64,000 bases of DNA from an uncultured Brachybacterium sp. GTDB lineage: Bacteria; Actinomycetota; Actinomycetes; Actinomycetales; Dermabacteraceae. Positions 15,032-23,817 of this stretch are shown here, piece by piece (the first letter of the stretch is position 1; the number at the start of each line of letters is the position of its first letter). Where the stretch lies: assembly GCF_947500705.1 (NCBI RefSeq), contig NZ_CANMSY010000001.1, forward strand, positions 1-64,000, in the 5' to 3' direction. A model generated the notes under the pieces. That model did not search any database and was not told the origin of the DNA. It saw only the letters and a program-made list of their open reading frames with translations. The position numbers were made by a program, and so were the translations under genes.

Positions 15032-17170
15032 TCACCGATCCTGACGGTGAGGCGGGCTGGGGCGTCGGTCCCGATGGTGGCCTTCATCCTCCCGAGACTC
15101 ACCACTGTGCTGATCGTCCGCGGGACGCCTCGGCTGCTCGGCGGCCGGCGGTCCTGCCGTGTCATCGACCACCCCCGGCGTCTTCGCGATGTCCTCGGTC
15201 GTGCTCGCACCGCGGTCGCCCCGCAGGCCCGCCAGATAGGCGTTGTACGCCGCGAGCTCGGCGCCGCCGTCCCGCTCGGCCTTGCGGTCGTACTGGCGGG
15301 CCCGGCGATCGTCGGACTTCATCCACATCGCCGCGACGATGATCGCGTAGCCGACGGTCGGGACCTCGGAGATCGCCCACATGATCGTGCCGCCGCGCAC
15401 CTGGATCAGCTCGAGCCGGTCCGGCGAGTACATCCCGAGCTGCGTGTACCAGCCCTCCGCCACCAGCCAGGTCGCCGAGACCATGGCCACCCCGAAGAAG
15501 GCGTGGAAGGCGAGGGTGACCAGCAGGGTGATCAGCTTCAGCACCGGGTTGATCGGCTTCTGCGAGGGGTCGATCCCGATCAGCACCCAGGCGAACAGGT
15601 AGCCGGAGGCGAGGAAGTGCACCGTCATCAGCAGATGCCCGACGTGATGCTCCATGGCCAGTTCGAACAGCGGCGAGAAGTAGAAGATGACCAGCGAGCC
15701 CACGAAGATGAACCCGGCGACCGGCGGGGAGGAGACCAGTCGGGAATAGCCCGAGTGCAGAGCGGCCAGCACCCATTCGCGCACCCCTCGCGAGCCGTCG
15801 GTGCGAGGCGCGACCGCGCGGGACAGCAGCGTGACCGGGCCGCCGAGCGCCCACAGCGGTGGCACGATCATCATCATCGCCATGTGCTGGATCATGTGCG
15901 CGTCGAAGCGGAACTTGCCCCAGGCTGCGGCGCCGCCGTTCATGACCCAGGCGAAGGCGAGGCAGCCGGCGAGGAAGCAGGCCGTGCGGATCCACGGCCA
16001 GACGTCCCCGCGACGGGTCAGCCGCACCACGCCGATGAGATACAGGACGGCCATCGTCGCGGCCAGGGCGAGGGCGATCCAGTCGGGCTGGAACACGGTG
16101 AACAAGGCGCCGGGTCCGAACTCTCGCTCCGGCGGAAGGTAGCCCACCATCGACAGCACCCGCAGCTCTCCCACAGCGGGGATCTCCTGCGGGACCGGCG
16201 GGGCGGAGCGGCCCAGGGCGATCGACGCACCGATCACCGCCGCCATCACCAGACCCTCGGTCATGACGAGGTGACGGAAACGGATCCGCTCCCCCAGCCG
16301 TCGCCTCTGCAGCGCGCCGAGCACGGCGAGGGCGAGCAGCCCTGCCGCCTTGAACAGCACCACCCGGCCGTAGCCGGTGGTGAGCAGCTCCGACCAGTGC
16401 GACATCCGGATCCATGCGCTGATCAGCCCGCTGAGCGCGAGGGCTGCGACGGCCGCCAGAGCCCAGGGCGAGAACCGGCGGATCACGGTGGACACCTGCG
16501 TCTCGTCCATGCGGGCGCTGAGCAGGAAGAGGACCAGCAGCCCACCGGCCCAGACGCTGACCGCCACCAGGTGCACGGACATGGCGTTGACGGCATTGAC
16601 GTGGTCGAGGCTGGAGCCGGCGTGACCGGCGAGGCCCAGGGCGGCGGCGCCGATCCCGGCGAAGGCGAGCCCCCAGCAGGCCATCACCGTGGACCGTGCG
16701 ATCGCGTAGGCGAGTGCGGACAGCGCCGCGAAGACGGTGATGGTCAGCTGGATCCGGCCCAGCTCGCCCCCGAGCGCCACGTCCCAGACGTTGAGGTCGG
16801 TGCCCGCGCCTGTTGCCTCGAGCCCGACCAGCGGGATCAGGGCGAGGGACGCGACCGCCCACAGCAGTGCTCCTGCGGCGCCGAGGCGTACGGTGCGGCG
16901 GCGCAGCGGATCCAGGGTGGTCACCTCGCGGCGACCGGGCCCCGGCAGCAGCAGCACGGCGGTCCCGCCGGCGCCGATCGCGAGCAGCAGGCCCAGGTGG
17001 TGCAGGGCGCGCACCGCCGGCAGCCCCCAGGTGACCAGCGGGGACGCCGGGACCAGTTCGGCGGGTGCAAGGGCCCGGGTGGCGGCCATGCCCGCCAAGG
17101 CGGCGGCAACGGTGAGGAGCAGCAGGAGCGGGAGGGCGAGCGTGCCGGCGCGCTGGGAGACGGCGTTCAT
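15032..17170 (-). CDS. CopD-CtaG fusion: copper/cytochrome oxidase assembly membrane protein
   Basis: A 712-residue polytopic membrane protein. The N-terminal half (about residues 1-320) has the helices and conserved His residues of CopD-type copper-resistance proteins (LVTWGLPAVRALHHLGLLLAIGA, SVHLVAVSVWAGGLLVL). The C-terminal half (about 390-650) matches the Caa3-type CtaG domain (FDAHMIQHMAMMMIVPPLW, MEHHVGHLLMTVHFLASGY), used in copper delivery to cytochrome oxidase. This two-domain arrangement is common in actinobacteria. A hydrophilic tail rich in Asp, Arg and His follows. ATG 17170 overlaps the stop of the upstream methyltransferase gene (ATGA), indicating coupled translation. Confidence 0.88.
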   Translation of the reverse strand: MNAVSQRAGTLALPLLLLLTVAAALAGMAATRALAPAELVPASPLVTWGLPAVRALHHLGLLLAIGAGGTAVLLLPGPGRREVTTLDPLRRRTVRLGAAGALLWAVASLALIPLVGLEATGAGTDLNVWDVALGGELGRIQLTITVFAALSALAYAIARSTVMACWGLAFAGIGAAALGLAGHAGSSLDHVNAVNAMSVHLVAVSVWAGGLLVLFLLSARMDETQVSTVIRRFSPWALAAVAALALSGLISAWIRMSHWSELLTTGYGRVVLFKAAGLLALAVLGALQRRRLGERIRFRHLVMTEGLVMAAVIGASIALGRSAPPVPQEIPAVGELRVLSMVGYLPPEREFGPGALFTVFQPDWIALALAATMAVLYLIGVVRLTRRGDVWPWIRTACFLAGCLAFAWVMNGGAAAWGKFRFDAHMIQHMAMMMIVPPLWALGGPVTLLSRAVAPRTDGSRGVREWVLAALHSGYSRLVSSPPVAGFIFVGSLVIFYFSPLFELAMEHHVGHLLMTVHFLASGYLFAWVLIGIDPSQKPINPVLKLITLLVTLAFHAFFGVAMVSATWLVAEGWYTQLGMYSPDRLELIQVRGGTIMWAISEVPTVGYAIIVAAMWMKSDDRRARQYDRKAERDGGAELAAYNAYLAGLRGDRGASTTEDIAKTPGVVDDTAGPPAAEQPRRPADDQHSGESREDEGHHRDRRPSPPHRQDR

Positions 17171-18045
17171 GCCCCTGCCCGTCGGCGCCGGAGCGTCTCG
17201 AAGAGGCAGACGGTCGCGGCGGTGTGGACGTTGAGCGATTCGGCGTGCCCGGCCAGGGGAATCCGCACGGTCAGCGGCGCGGCGGCCAGGGTGGCCTCGT
17301 CCAGTCCTCGAGCTTCGTTGCCCAGGATCCACGCGATCCGTGCGGGCAGCTCGACGGTGAAGAGCTCGGAGTCGGCATACCCGCTGGTGGCGGCGGCGGT
17401 GATGGAGGTGGCGGCGAGCTGTGAGAGCAGGTCCTCGATCACGGCGCCGGTGAGCACGGGGAGGTGGAACAGGCTGCCGACGGCGGCCCGCACGGCCTTC
17501 GGGGAGTAGGGGTCGGCGCTGGTGCGGGTCAGCAGCACCAGGTCGGCGCCGGCGGCGTCCGCGGTGCGGATCAGGGTGCCGACGTTGCCGGGGTCGCGCA
17601 CTTCGTGGAGGACCACGACGGTGAGCGCGCCGTCGGCCGACAGCGCCTTGAGCGCGGTGCGGGTCGCGTCAGGGGTCTCGGCGGGCAGCGCGCCGACGGC
17701 GACCACTCCCTGCGGGGAGACCAGGGTGCCTGCGGAGGCGTCGGAGGCGTCCGCTCCCTCGCGCACCAGGGCGCGGAGAATCTGCTCGTCGACCGTGCGC
17801 ACGGGAACGCCGGCCGCGTCGGCGAGCTCCACCAGTTCAGGATGGTCGACGGCGGCGCGCTCGGTCACGAAGACCTCGAGGGCCAGCTCCGGCCGGTGCG
17901 CGAGCAGCGAGCGGGCCGACTGGGGTCCTTCGATGCGGAACCGGCCCTGTTTACGACGTGCAGAGCGCCCGGCCAGCGCCGCCACCTTCTTCACCCGCTC
18001 GGAGCGGGCAGAGGTGAGCGGAGACTGATCCGGGCGCTCGTTCAT
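17167..18045 (-). CDS. TrmH/SpoU-family RNA 2'-O-methyltransferase
   Basis: A 292-residue SPOUT methyltransferase that modifies rRNA or tRNA with S-adenosylmethionine. The N-terminal substrate-binding domain contains RRKQGRFRIEGPQSARSLL. The knotted catalytic domain has motif 1 LHEVRDPGNVGTLIRTADAAG, motif 2 WILGNEARGLDE and motif 3 IPLAGHAESLNVHTAATVCLFE. It lies directly downstream of rplT, a frequent actinobacterial order (infC-rpmI-rplT-rlmB-like), and may share that transcript (19-bp gap after rplT). Its stop overlaps the start of the CopD-CtaG gene. The exact target nucleotide cannot be inferred. Confidence 0.92.
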   Translation of the reverse strand: MNERPDQSPLTSARSERVKKVAALAGRSARRKQGRFRIEGPQSARSLLAHRPELALEVFVTERAAVDHPELVELADAAGVPVRTVDEQILRALVREGADASDASAGTLVSPQGVVAVGALPAETPDATRTALKALSADGALTVVVLHEVRDPGNVGTLIRTADAAGADLVLLTRTSADPYSPKAVRAAVGSLFHLPVLTGAVIEDLLSQLAATSITAAATSGYADSELFTVELPARIAWILGNEARGLDEATLAAAPLTVRIPLAGHAESLNVHTAATVCLFETLRRRRAGA

Positions 18046-18064
18046 CGCAGGAAGTGCCGCGATG

Positions 18065-18445
18065 TCAGGCTGCCGGGGCGTTGACGTCCTCGGGGAGGGC
18101 GTTCTTCGCGACCTCGACCAGAGTGGCGAAGGCCGGGGCGTCGTGGACGGCGAGCTCTGCGAGCATGCGACGGTCGACCTCGACGCCGGCCAGGCCCAGA
18201 CCCTGGATGAGGCGGTTGTAGGTCATGCCGTTGGCGCGGGCCGCAGCGTTGATGCGCTGGATCCAGAGCTGACGGAAGTTGCCCTTGCGCTTCTTGCGGT
18301 CGCGGAAGTTGTAGGTCTGCGAGTGCAGCACCTGCTCCTTCGCCTTGCGGTACAGACGCGAGCGCTGGCCGCGGTAGCCGCTGGCCTGCTCAAGGATTTC
18401 CCGACGCTTCTTATGGGCGTTTACCGCCCGCTTCACGCGTGCCAC
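18065..18445 (-). CDS. rplT: 50S ribosomal protein L20
   Basis: A 126-residue basic protein of the large subunit that binds 23S rRNA and is essential early in assembly. The sequence [20 protein letters not shown] is the standard L20 N-terminus, and [20 protein letters not shown] is also diagnostic. The length is normal, with a short acidic C-terminal tail usual in actinobacteria. It is the last gene of infC-rpmI-rplT; in other bacteria L20 represses this operon by binding its mRNA. The short interval to rpmI (58 bp) contains nothing else. Confidence 0.98.
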   Translation of the reverse strand: MARVKRAVNAHKKRREILEQASGYRGQRSRLYRKAKEQVLHSQTYNFRDRKKRKGNFRQLWIQRINAAARANGMTYNRLIQGLGLAGVEVDRRMLAELAVHDAPAFATLVEVAKNALPEDVNAPAA

Positions 18446-18503
18446 GTGATACTCCTTCGATCGTAAATTCAGGGGCGCGGGAGCTGTGCTCCCACGTGGG
18501 CGA

Positions 18504-18698
18504 TCAGCGGCCCAGCAGCTTCTTCATACGCTTGACATCGGCCTTGGCGACAGAGGTGTCGCTGCCGAGACGGCGCTTGCGGGTGGAGGACTTGTGCTCC
18601 AGCAGGTGGCGGGCGTTGGCCTTCTCGCGCATGAGCTTGCCCGAGCCGGTGACACGGACGCGCTTCTTGGTACCCGAGTGGGTCTTGTTCTTCGGCAT
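18504..18698 (-). CDS. rpmI: 50S ribosomal protein L35
   Basis: A 64-residue highly basic protein of the large subunit. [20 protein letters not shown] is the canonical start and [18 protein letters not shown] the C-terminus. ATG 18698 follows AAGGAGAACAGGC. It sits 25 bp after infC and upstream of rplT, the universal operon order. Longer frames upstream run through infC in another frame and are not real. Confidence 0.98.
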   Translation of the reverse strand: MPKNKTHSGTKKRVRVTGSGKLMREKANARHLLEHKSSTRKRRLGSDTSVAKADVKRMKKLLGR

Positions 18699-18723
18699 CT
18701 GCCTGTTCTCCTTGTGACGTTTC

Positions 18724-19350
18724 TCAGGACTCGGCGCTGGTCTCGGTCTCAGCCTTGGCGTCGGACTTCTCGTCCTCGCTCCGGGCTGCGGCCTTCTCAG
18801 CATCGGTCTTGCGCTTACGGGCCTCGGCCATGGCCTGGGCCTTCTTCTTGTGCGGCCCGAAGACCATCACCATGTTGCGGCCGTCCTGCCGCGGGTGCGA
18901 CTCGACGAAGCCGTAGTCGGCGACGTCCTCGGCCATGCGACCGAGAAGCTTGACGCCCCTCTCGGGACGGGACTGCTCACGACCACGGAAGCGGATGATG
19001 ACCTTGACCTTGTCGCCACCGTCAAGGAACTTCTCAACATTGCGGCGCTTGGTCTCGTAGTCGTGGGTATCGATCTTCAGGCCCATACGGATTTCCTTCT
19101 GGACCGTGTTCGCCTGGTTCTTGCGCGACTCACGGGCCTTCAGGTTGGCTTCGTACTTGTACTTGCCGTAATCCATCAGGCGCGCAACCGGCGGATTCGC
19201 ACCGGGCGCGACCTCGACGAGATCGAGTCCTGATTCCTGGGCGAGACGCAGGGCGTCCTCGACACGGACCTCGCCGACCTGCTCGCCGGCGGGTCCGACC
19301 AGGAGGACCTTGGGGACCCTGATCTGACCATTGATGCGCTGTTCGCTGAT
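18724..19350 (-). CDS. infC: Translation initiation factor IF-3, AUC start codon
   Basis: A 208-residue factor that checks initiator tRNA and start codon on the 30S subunit. The N-domain (about residues 1-75) reads [20 protein letters not shown] and continues to [15 protein letters not shown]. The C-domain follows ([36 protein letters not shown]), then an acidic tail. No ATG, GTG or TTG lies in frame before codon 59 (ATG 19176), which would remove the N-domain. ATC 19350-19348 follows GGTGAGGAGCCAAC, and an in-frame TGA lies four codons upstream, so ATC is the only sensible start. Rare start codons in infC permit autoregulation, because IF-3 rejects them. Confidence 0.95.
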   Translation of the reverse strand: MSEQRINGQIRVPKVLLVGPAGEQVGEVRVEDALRLAQESGLDLVEVAPGANPPVARLMDYGKYKYEANLKARESRKNQANTVQKEIRMGLKIDTHDYETKRRNVEKFLDGGDKVKVIIRFRGREQSRPERGVKLLGRMAEDVADYGFVESHPRQDGRNMVMVFGPHKKKAQAMAEARKRKTDAEKAAARSEDEKSDAKAETETSAES

Positions 19351-19390
19351 GTTGGCTCCTCACCTTGATTCGAGTCGGAAGACGACGAAA

Positions 19391-19414
19391 GCCCCCGCAT
19401 TTTCATGCGGAGGC
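19391..19414 (-). promoter_or_regulatory. Hairpin in the infC leader, possible attenuator
   Basis: On the minus strand, GCCTCCGCAT and ATGCGGGGGC form a 10-bp stem (one U-G pair) closed by a GAAA tetraloop and followed by TTTCGTCGTC. This looks like a weak intrinsic terminator about 40 nt upstream of the IF-3 start, inside the long 5' leader. Attenuation control of the ribosomal operon is a plausible inference. Confidence 0.55.
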
Positions 19415-19584
19415 CCCAGGTGCACGCGCAACAGCGCGGTACGGACATTACTGCCCGGCTGCGATACTGACCCGGCAGCTGTGCGCTCGCGGGCCGGAAG
19501 GCACACGGGCTGTTCGCCACGAGGTGGGAAGGGACTCCACTTGAAGGAACTGATGGCGAGGGTCTCGACCTGTTCCAATCGTCT

Positions 19585-19590
19585 ATCCTA
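19585..19590 (-). promoter_or_regulatory. Candidate -10 (TAGGAT) of the infC operon
   Basis: TAGGAT on the minus strand lies about 235 bp before the infC start, allowing a leader of about 225 nt that contains the 19391-19414 hairpin. The forward gene at 19658 diverges from here. Confidence 0.4.
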
Positions 19591-19657
19591 GCAGGAGTGG
19601 GGCCGCAGTCCAGGTGATGTGCGTCGCGCCCGCAAGCTGCGACAACGAGGAGTGCTG

Positions 19658-20638
19658 GTGGAGACCGACCGCGATGCGTCCGGCGGGGACGACCTCCCAG
19701 GTCGCCCCGATCCTGGCACTTCTGCCCCAGGTTCCCATGAGTCCCATGACTACGGCTACGGGCAGACGCCGCTCGATCCCGCGGGGACCGGAGGTGCTCG
19801 CGCAGCCGATTCCGGGATCGCGGAGGGTGATGCGCACTCCGCGGCCTCCCCGGCAGCGGAAGCTTCCGCCGACGACGCCCGCTCCGCCGGCGAGGAGACC
19901 ACCGCCGACGGCTCCGCGGCCTCCCGTGACACCAGCCAGGTCCCCGTCACCGGCGCCCGCCCGGTGACTGCACTGCGCACGGCGCCACGAGCAGTGCTCC
20001 GCCCCGTCCCCGAGGGCTTTCCCACCCCACCGCCACGGCCGGCCCGGCCCAATCGTCGGCCCGCCCCACCGCAGGAGCCCCTCCCTGCTGGGAAGAGCCG
20101 TCGCGGGCTGCTCATCGCGGGGATCTCGGTGATCGCGGTCCTGCTGCTGGTCGTCGTCGTCGGGGGCGGGGTGCTCGCCTTCCGGGCGCTCTCCCCCGCC
20201 GCACCGTCGGAGGGTTCCTCGGTCCCAGCGACCGGGACGGCGCAGGAGCAGGCCGGCCCTGGGCAGGCGCAGGTGGGCGAGGTGACCATCTCGGAGGTGA
20301 GCACCGAGATCGGAGTGCGGAAGGTCGGCAATCCGGGCTCGGCCATGGAACCCGAGGGTGAGTACATCGTCGTGATCTTCGAGGTCGACAACCCAGGCGA
20401 CAAGGGCGTCGACATCGCAGAGCTGGTGGAGCTCGAGACCGCCGACGGTCAGACCTTCGCCCCCGACTCGGCAGCGAGCGCGAACTTCGTGGCGGACAGC
20501 CGCCCCTTCGGAGTGGTCGCTCCAGACAGCATCGACACCTTCCACAAGGTCTACGACGTCCCCATCGGCACCCAGCCCACAGGCCTGCACTTCACCTTCA
20601 GCCTGATGAACGAGACCGGAACCCTTCCCCTGGGGTAG
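19658..20638 (+). CDS. Membrane-anchored DUF4352 protein
   Basis: A 326-residue protein. A long low-complexity cytosolic region rich in Ala, Ser, Asp and Pro (about residues 1-145) ends in a Pro-rich stretch. A single transmembrane helix follows (LLIAGISVIAVLLLVVVVGG, about 150-175), then an extracellular DUF4352-type immunoglobulin-like domain from about residue 215 (VTISEVSTEI, EYIVVIFEVDNPGDKGVDI, GLHFTFSLMNETGTLPL). The function of DUF4352 is unknown; such domains are common on actinobacterial cell surfaces. GTG 19658 is preferred for the GAGGAG ribosome-binding site; GTG 19619 gives 13 more residues. The gene diverges from infC. Confidence 0.75.
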   Translation: METDRDASGGDDLPGRPDPGTSAPGSHESHDYGYGQTPLDPAGTGGARAADSGIAEGDAHSAASPAAEASADDARSAGEETTADGSAASRDTSQVPVTGARPVTALRTAPRAVLRPVPEGFPTPPPRPARPNRRPAPPQEPLPAGKSRRGLLIAGISVIAVLLLVVVVGGGVLAFRALSPAAPSEGSSVPATGTAQEQAGPGQAQVGEVTISEVSTEIGVRKVGNPGSAMEPEGEYIVVIFEVDNPGDKGVDIAELVELETADGQTFAPDSAASANFVADSRPFGVVAPDSIDTFHKVYDVPIGTQPTGLHFTFSLMNETGTLPLG

Positions 20639-20726
20639 CCGAGCGCCATCCCCCACCACGACCCCACCCACCACCCGCGCGCCCGCTCAGGGCGAGCACA
20701 CCCGACCACGAAGGAACTCTGCAGAC

Positions 20727-21185
20727 GTGAACGACCACCAGCACCACGACCACTCCGGCCACGCCGGGCACAAGGACCATGCCGGGCACACTGACCACGC
20801 TGGGCATGCCGGGCATGCCGGACATGCCGGACATGCCGAAGCTCCCGCCGCCATCGGCGGGGAGGAGCTCCGCGATATCGCCGACGTCGCGGCGGTCGAG
20901 ATCATCACGTCCGCCTGCGTGCACCTGCTGAGCGCTGCGGCCGTGAAGGTCGGACTCGCGGAGGACGAGGCGACCGGTCAGTACCAGGATCTCGACGAGG
21001 CCAGGAAGCTGATCAACGCCCTGGCCGGTCTCGTGACCGCCGCAGCTCCGGAGATCGGCAATGAGCATGCCCGCTCGCTGCGTGACGGCCTGCGCTCGCT
21101 GCAGCTGGCCTTCGCCGAGGCGCTTCCCTTCCCGGATGACCCCGGCAAGGCGCCGGGCGAGAAGTACACCGGCCGGGTCTCCTGA
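20727..21185 (+). CDS. DUF1844 protein with a His-rich repeat leader
   Basis: A 152-residue protein. The first 37 residues are a His/Gly/Ala repeat (DHAGH, HAGHAGHAGH), encoded by 9-bp units such as CATGCCGGG (20805-20840). From about residue 45 the DUF1844 domain follows (RDIADVAAVEIITSACVHLLSAAAVKVGL, DEARKLINALAGLVTAAAP). DUF1844 genes commonly sit beside infC in actinobacteria, as here, but their function is not known. The His-rich leader could bind metal ions; this is inference. The start is GTG 20727, after an AAGGAACTC ribosome-binding site. Repeat number may vary between strains. Confidence 0.85.
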   Translation: MNDHQHHDHSGHAGHKDHAGHTDHAGHAGHAGHAGHAEAPAAIGGEELRDIADVAAVEIITSACVHLLSAAAVKVGLAEDEATGQYQDLDEARKLINALAGLVTAAAPEIGNEHARSLRDGLRSLQLAFAEALPFPDDPGKAPGEKYTGRVS

Positions 21186-21246
21186 CCTCGAGCGGTCGCC
21201 CTTCCCTCCCAGGCCCCGCACGCCTCGCGCCCAGGAGCCCCAGGGG

Positions 21247-22134
21247 TCAGGAGCTGAGGACGAGACGGAGCGAGCTGATCCGCTCGGCGACCAGCTGCTC
21301 GGCACCGAGTCGCGCCGTGACCTCGTCGACTGACCGACGGACCGCGGGCGCGGTGAGGCCGGGACGAAGTCGGAGCTGAAGATCCACTTCGGCGCGCTCC
21401 CCGGCCCGTGCGGCCAGTGCGAGCACCTCTGCGGAGGACTCCGCAGCGACCCGGTCCAGCACCTCGGTCAGCTCAGGATCCTGGTGAGGGGGTATCCACT
21501 CCCTTCCCTGGGCCAGCGCCCACAGCACCGAGCGCGGCAGCAGCACTGGCCCGCCCTCCTCGGTGGGAGTCGCGGGATCGATGAGCAGCGCCGTGCAGCC
21601 CTCCTGCACCGCTGCCTGCGCCGCCTGCGGGGCGACGACCGGGACCGGCCTGGCGTCGGTGCGCCAGGCGGCGAGGGCTGCCACCGAGGTGAACAGCGGC
21701 AGCACCGTCGTGCCATCGGGCGCCGTGATCGAGACCATTGCCATGTCGGCGCCGTTGTCGCCGGTGAGCCCGTGGGCCGTGGTCCCGGTGTCGGTGGCGA
21801 CCGCCATGATCGGCACCAGCACGCGGGAGGTCGCGAGGGCGGTAACCAGCTGCTGGCGGTAGGGGTCCTGCCCGGCCCGATGCGCGGCGAGGGCCGCGAT
21901 CACGGCAGCGGGTGCGCTGCCGTCATCGGCGGGGAACGGACTGACCGTGTAGTCCCGTCCCTCCCAGGAGACCCCGGCGGTGTCCGTCAGCGGGGACTTC
22001 TCGCGGAAATGGGCGGGGAGTGCCCGGTGGACCTGCTCGGTGCGGTCATCCTGCTCCGTCGGGCCCCCTACCGGAGGCCGCACCGGGGCCGGTGCTGGAC
22101 TCTCGGTGCCGCCGTGCTCCGGCGCCGGGCTCAT
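21247..22134 (-). CDS. SseB-family protein
   Basis: A 295-residue cytosolic protein containing an SseB-like N-terminal domain, seen in the stretch [29 protein letters not shown] (about residues 128-158) and [20 protein letters not shown]. SseB proteins have been linked to sulfur or serine metabolism in Enterobacteria, but the role in actinobacteria is not established. ATG 22134 overlaps the priA stop (ATGA), so it is translationally coupled to the histidine genes. This conserved position in actinobacterial his operons is the strongest clue to function. Confidence 0.82.
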   Translation of the reverse strand: MSPAPEHGGTESPAPAPVRPPVGGPTEQDDRTEQVHRALPAHFREKSPLTDTAGVSWEGRDYTVSPFPADDGSAPAAVIAALAAHRAGQDPYRQQLVTALATSRVLVPIMAVATDTGTTAHGLTGDNGADMAMVSITAPDGTTVLPLFTSVAALAAWRTDARPVPVVAPQAAQAAVQEGCTALLIDPATPTEEGGPVLLPRSVLWALAQGREWIPPHQDPELTEVLDRVAAESSAEVLALAARAGERAEVDLQLRLRPGLTAPAVRRSVDEVTARLGAEQLVAERISSLRLVLSS

Positions 22135-22865
22135 GGGCGGCCCGCGACGTCGAGCGCCTCGCTCATCGTGAACGCCTGTGCATACAGAGCTTTGCCGACG
22201 ATCGCACCCTCGACCCCCGTCGAGACCAGCTCACGCAGGGCGCGCAGGTCATCGAGGGAGGAGATCCCGCCGGAGGCGACGACCTTCGCCTCCGTGCGCG
22301 AGCACACCTCGGCCAGCAGGTCCAGGTTCGGTCCGCGCAGGGTGCCGTCCTTGGTGACGTCGGTGACGACGTAGCGCTGGCAGCCTGCCTCGTCGAGCCG
22401 TTCGAGGGTCTCCCAGAGGTCGCCCCCGTCTCGGGTCCAGCCGCGGGCTGCCAGGGTGGTGCCGCGGACGTCGAGGCCGACGGCGATGCGGTCGCCGTGC
22501 TCGGCCAGGATCTCCGCGGTCCACTCCGGGTTCTCGAGCGCGGCGGTGCCGAGGTTGACGCGGCGGCAGCCGGTGGCGAGCGCTGCGGCGAGCGAGTCGT
22601 CATCGCGGATCCCGCCGGAGAGCTCGACGTTCATGTCGACGGCCGCGACGACCTCGGCGAGCATCGCGGCATTGGTGCCGCGGCCGAAGGCGGCATCGAG
22701 GTCCACCAGGTGCAGCCAGCTCGCGCCGCCCTCCTGGAAGGACAGCGCCGCGTCCAGCGGGGCGCCGTAGGCGGTCTCGGATCCGGCCTCGCCCTGGACG
22801 AGCCGGACGGCTTGGCCGCCCTGGACGTCGACGGCGGGGAGCAGCTCGAGCACGGGAGCGGTCAT
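22131..22865 (-). CDS. priA: Phosphoribosyl isomerase (HisA/PriA)
   Basis: A 244-residue TIM-barrel enzyme. It isomerises ProFAR to PRFAR in histidine synthesis; in actinobacteria the PriA form often also isomerises phosphoribosylanthranilate in tryptophan synthesis. The N-terminal [19 protein letters not shown] and the phosphate-binding [16 protein letters not shown] and [11 protein letters not shown] are diagnostic, and the catalytic Asp residues are in AVDV and VTDVTKDG. Bifunctionality is inferred from the taxon; no trpF was seen in the window. A 101-bp gap separates it from the upstream small membrane gene, and its stop overlaps the SseB gene start. Confidence 0.93.
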   Translation of the reverse strand: MTAPVLELLPAVDVQGGQAVRLVQGEAGSETAYGAPLDAALSFQEGGASWLHLVDLDAAFGRGTNAAMLAEVVAAVDMNVELSGGIRDDDSLAAALATGCRRVNLGTAALENPEWTAEILAEHGDRIAVGLDVRGTTLAARGWTRDGGDLWETLERLDEAGCQRYVVTDVTKDGTLRGPNLDLLAEVCSRTEAKVVASGGISSLDDLRALRELVSTGVEGAIVGKALYAQAFTMSEALDVAGRP

Positions 22866-22966
22866 GGGGTGCCTCCTGGCAGCGGGGTGCGGGCGAAGGC
22901 CCGGCAGGGATGGGGTCTTGGGTGCAGCGCATCGCGGCGGTGGCTGCGACGGGGTCCGGGCGGAGC

Positions 22967-23125
22967 TCAGCTGGTCTGGATGCGCCAGAGGGAGATGCCG
23001 AAGCAGATCAGTCCGAGCAGCAGCAGGCCGATGCTCGCCCACCAGGGCTTCTTCGAGCGGAAGAACGACCAGGCTCCGCCGAGCAGCATGCCGCCGGCGA
23101 ACAGCGTCAGGAACGCGAGCATCAT
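22967..23125 (-). CDS. 52-residue membrane protein between hisH and priA
   Basis: A short frame, [20 protein letters not shown], continues with [10 protein letters not shown] and a second hydrophobic stretch ([17 protein letters not shown]). Two transmembrane helices separated by a basic turn fill almost the whole protein. Its start overlaps the hisH stop (ATGA at 23122-23125), which implies real coupled translation rather than chance. No function is known; it has no relation to histidine chemistry. Small membrane genes at this position are known in actinobacterial his operons as hypothetical proteins (recollection, unverified). Confidence 0.75.
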   Translation of the reverse strand: MMLAFLTLFAGGMLLGGAWSFFRSKKPWWASIGLLLLGLICFGISLWRIQTS

Positions 23126-23817
23126 GAGGCGGCCTCCCTCGGGTAGCGGGGCAGGGAGCTCAGCCAGTTGGCCAGCAGCCGTGCTCCGGCCTCGCCGGAC
23201 TTCTCCGGATGGAACTGGGTGGCGGTGAGCGCGCCGTTCTCGACCGCGGCGATGAAGCGGTCTCCCCCGTGCTCGGACCAGCTCACCTTGGGTGCGGCGA
23301 GCGCACCGATCTGCTCCATCTCCCAGCGGCGCGCGGCATAGGAGTGCACGAAGTAGAAGCGCTCCTCGTCGATGTCCTCGAAGAGGACGGTGCCCTCTGC
23401 GGCATCGACGGTGTTCCAGCCCATATGGGGCACGACCGCCGCCTCCAGGCGGGTCACCTCTCCGGGCCACTGCCCCAGGCCGCGGGTGCGTTCGCCGTGC
23501 TCTGCGCCGGTCTCGAACATCACCTGCAGGCCCACGCAGATGCCCAGGACCGGGCGGCCCCCGGCGAGGCGCCGCTCGATGATGCGGTCTCCTCCCACGG
23601 ACTTGATCTGTTCGAGGGTGGCGGCGAAGGCACCGACCCCGGGGACGACCAGTCCATCGGCGCTGAGGGCGCGCTCGCGGTCCGCGGTGAGCTCGACCTC
23701 GGCCCCGGCGGCCTCGAGCGCACGGACCACGGAGCGCACGTTGCCCGAGCCGTGGTCGAGGACCACCACGTGGGGTGCGTTGCGCGGGACGGCGGTGGGG
23801 GCGGTCTCGCTCGTCAC
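23122..23817 (-). CDS. hisH: Imidazole glycerol phosphate synthase glutaminase subunit
   Basis: A 231-residue class I glutamine amidotransferase that supplies ammonia to HisF for ring closure in histidine synthesis. The nucleophile elbow is [14 protein letters not shown] (Cys about residue 95). The catalytic His and Glu are in TQFHPEKSG, and the start of the fold is [17 protein letters not shown]. The length is usual for actinobacteria. GTG 23817 overlaps the stop of the upstream hypothetical gene. The partner hisF is not in the window, which is unusual, because it normally follows priA. Confidence 0.94.
   Translation of the reverse strand: MTSETAPTAVPRNAPHVVVLDHGSGNVRSVVRALEAAGAEVELTADRERALSADGLVVPGVGAFAATLEQIKSVGGDRIIERRLAGGRPVLGICVGLQVMFETGAEHGERTRGLGQWPGEVTRLEAAVVPHMGWNTVDAAEGTVLFEDIDEERFYFVHSYAARRWEMEQIGALAAPKVSWSEHGGDRFIAAVENGALTATQFHPEKSGEAGARLLANWLSSLPRYPREAAS

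Noticed and set aside
14363-17509. Forward open frame of over 1000 codons opposite the CopD-CtaG gene
   Set aside because: It is antisense to a clear membrane protein gene, rich in Arg/Gly/His, lacks a ribosome-binding site and domains; long antisense frames are expected at this GC content.
19619-19657. Earlier GTG start for the DUF4352 protein
   Set aside because: GTG 19658 has a GAGGAG ribosome-binding site at good spacing, while GTG 19619 has none.
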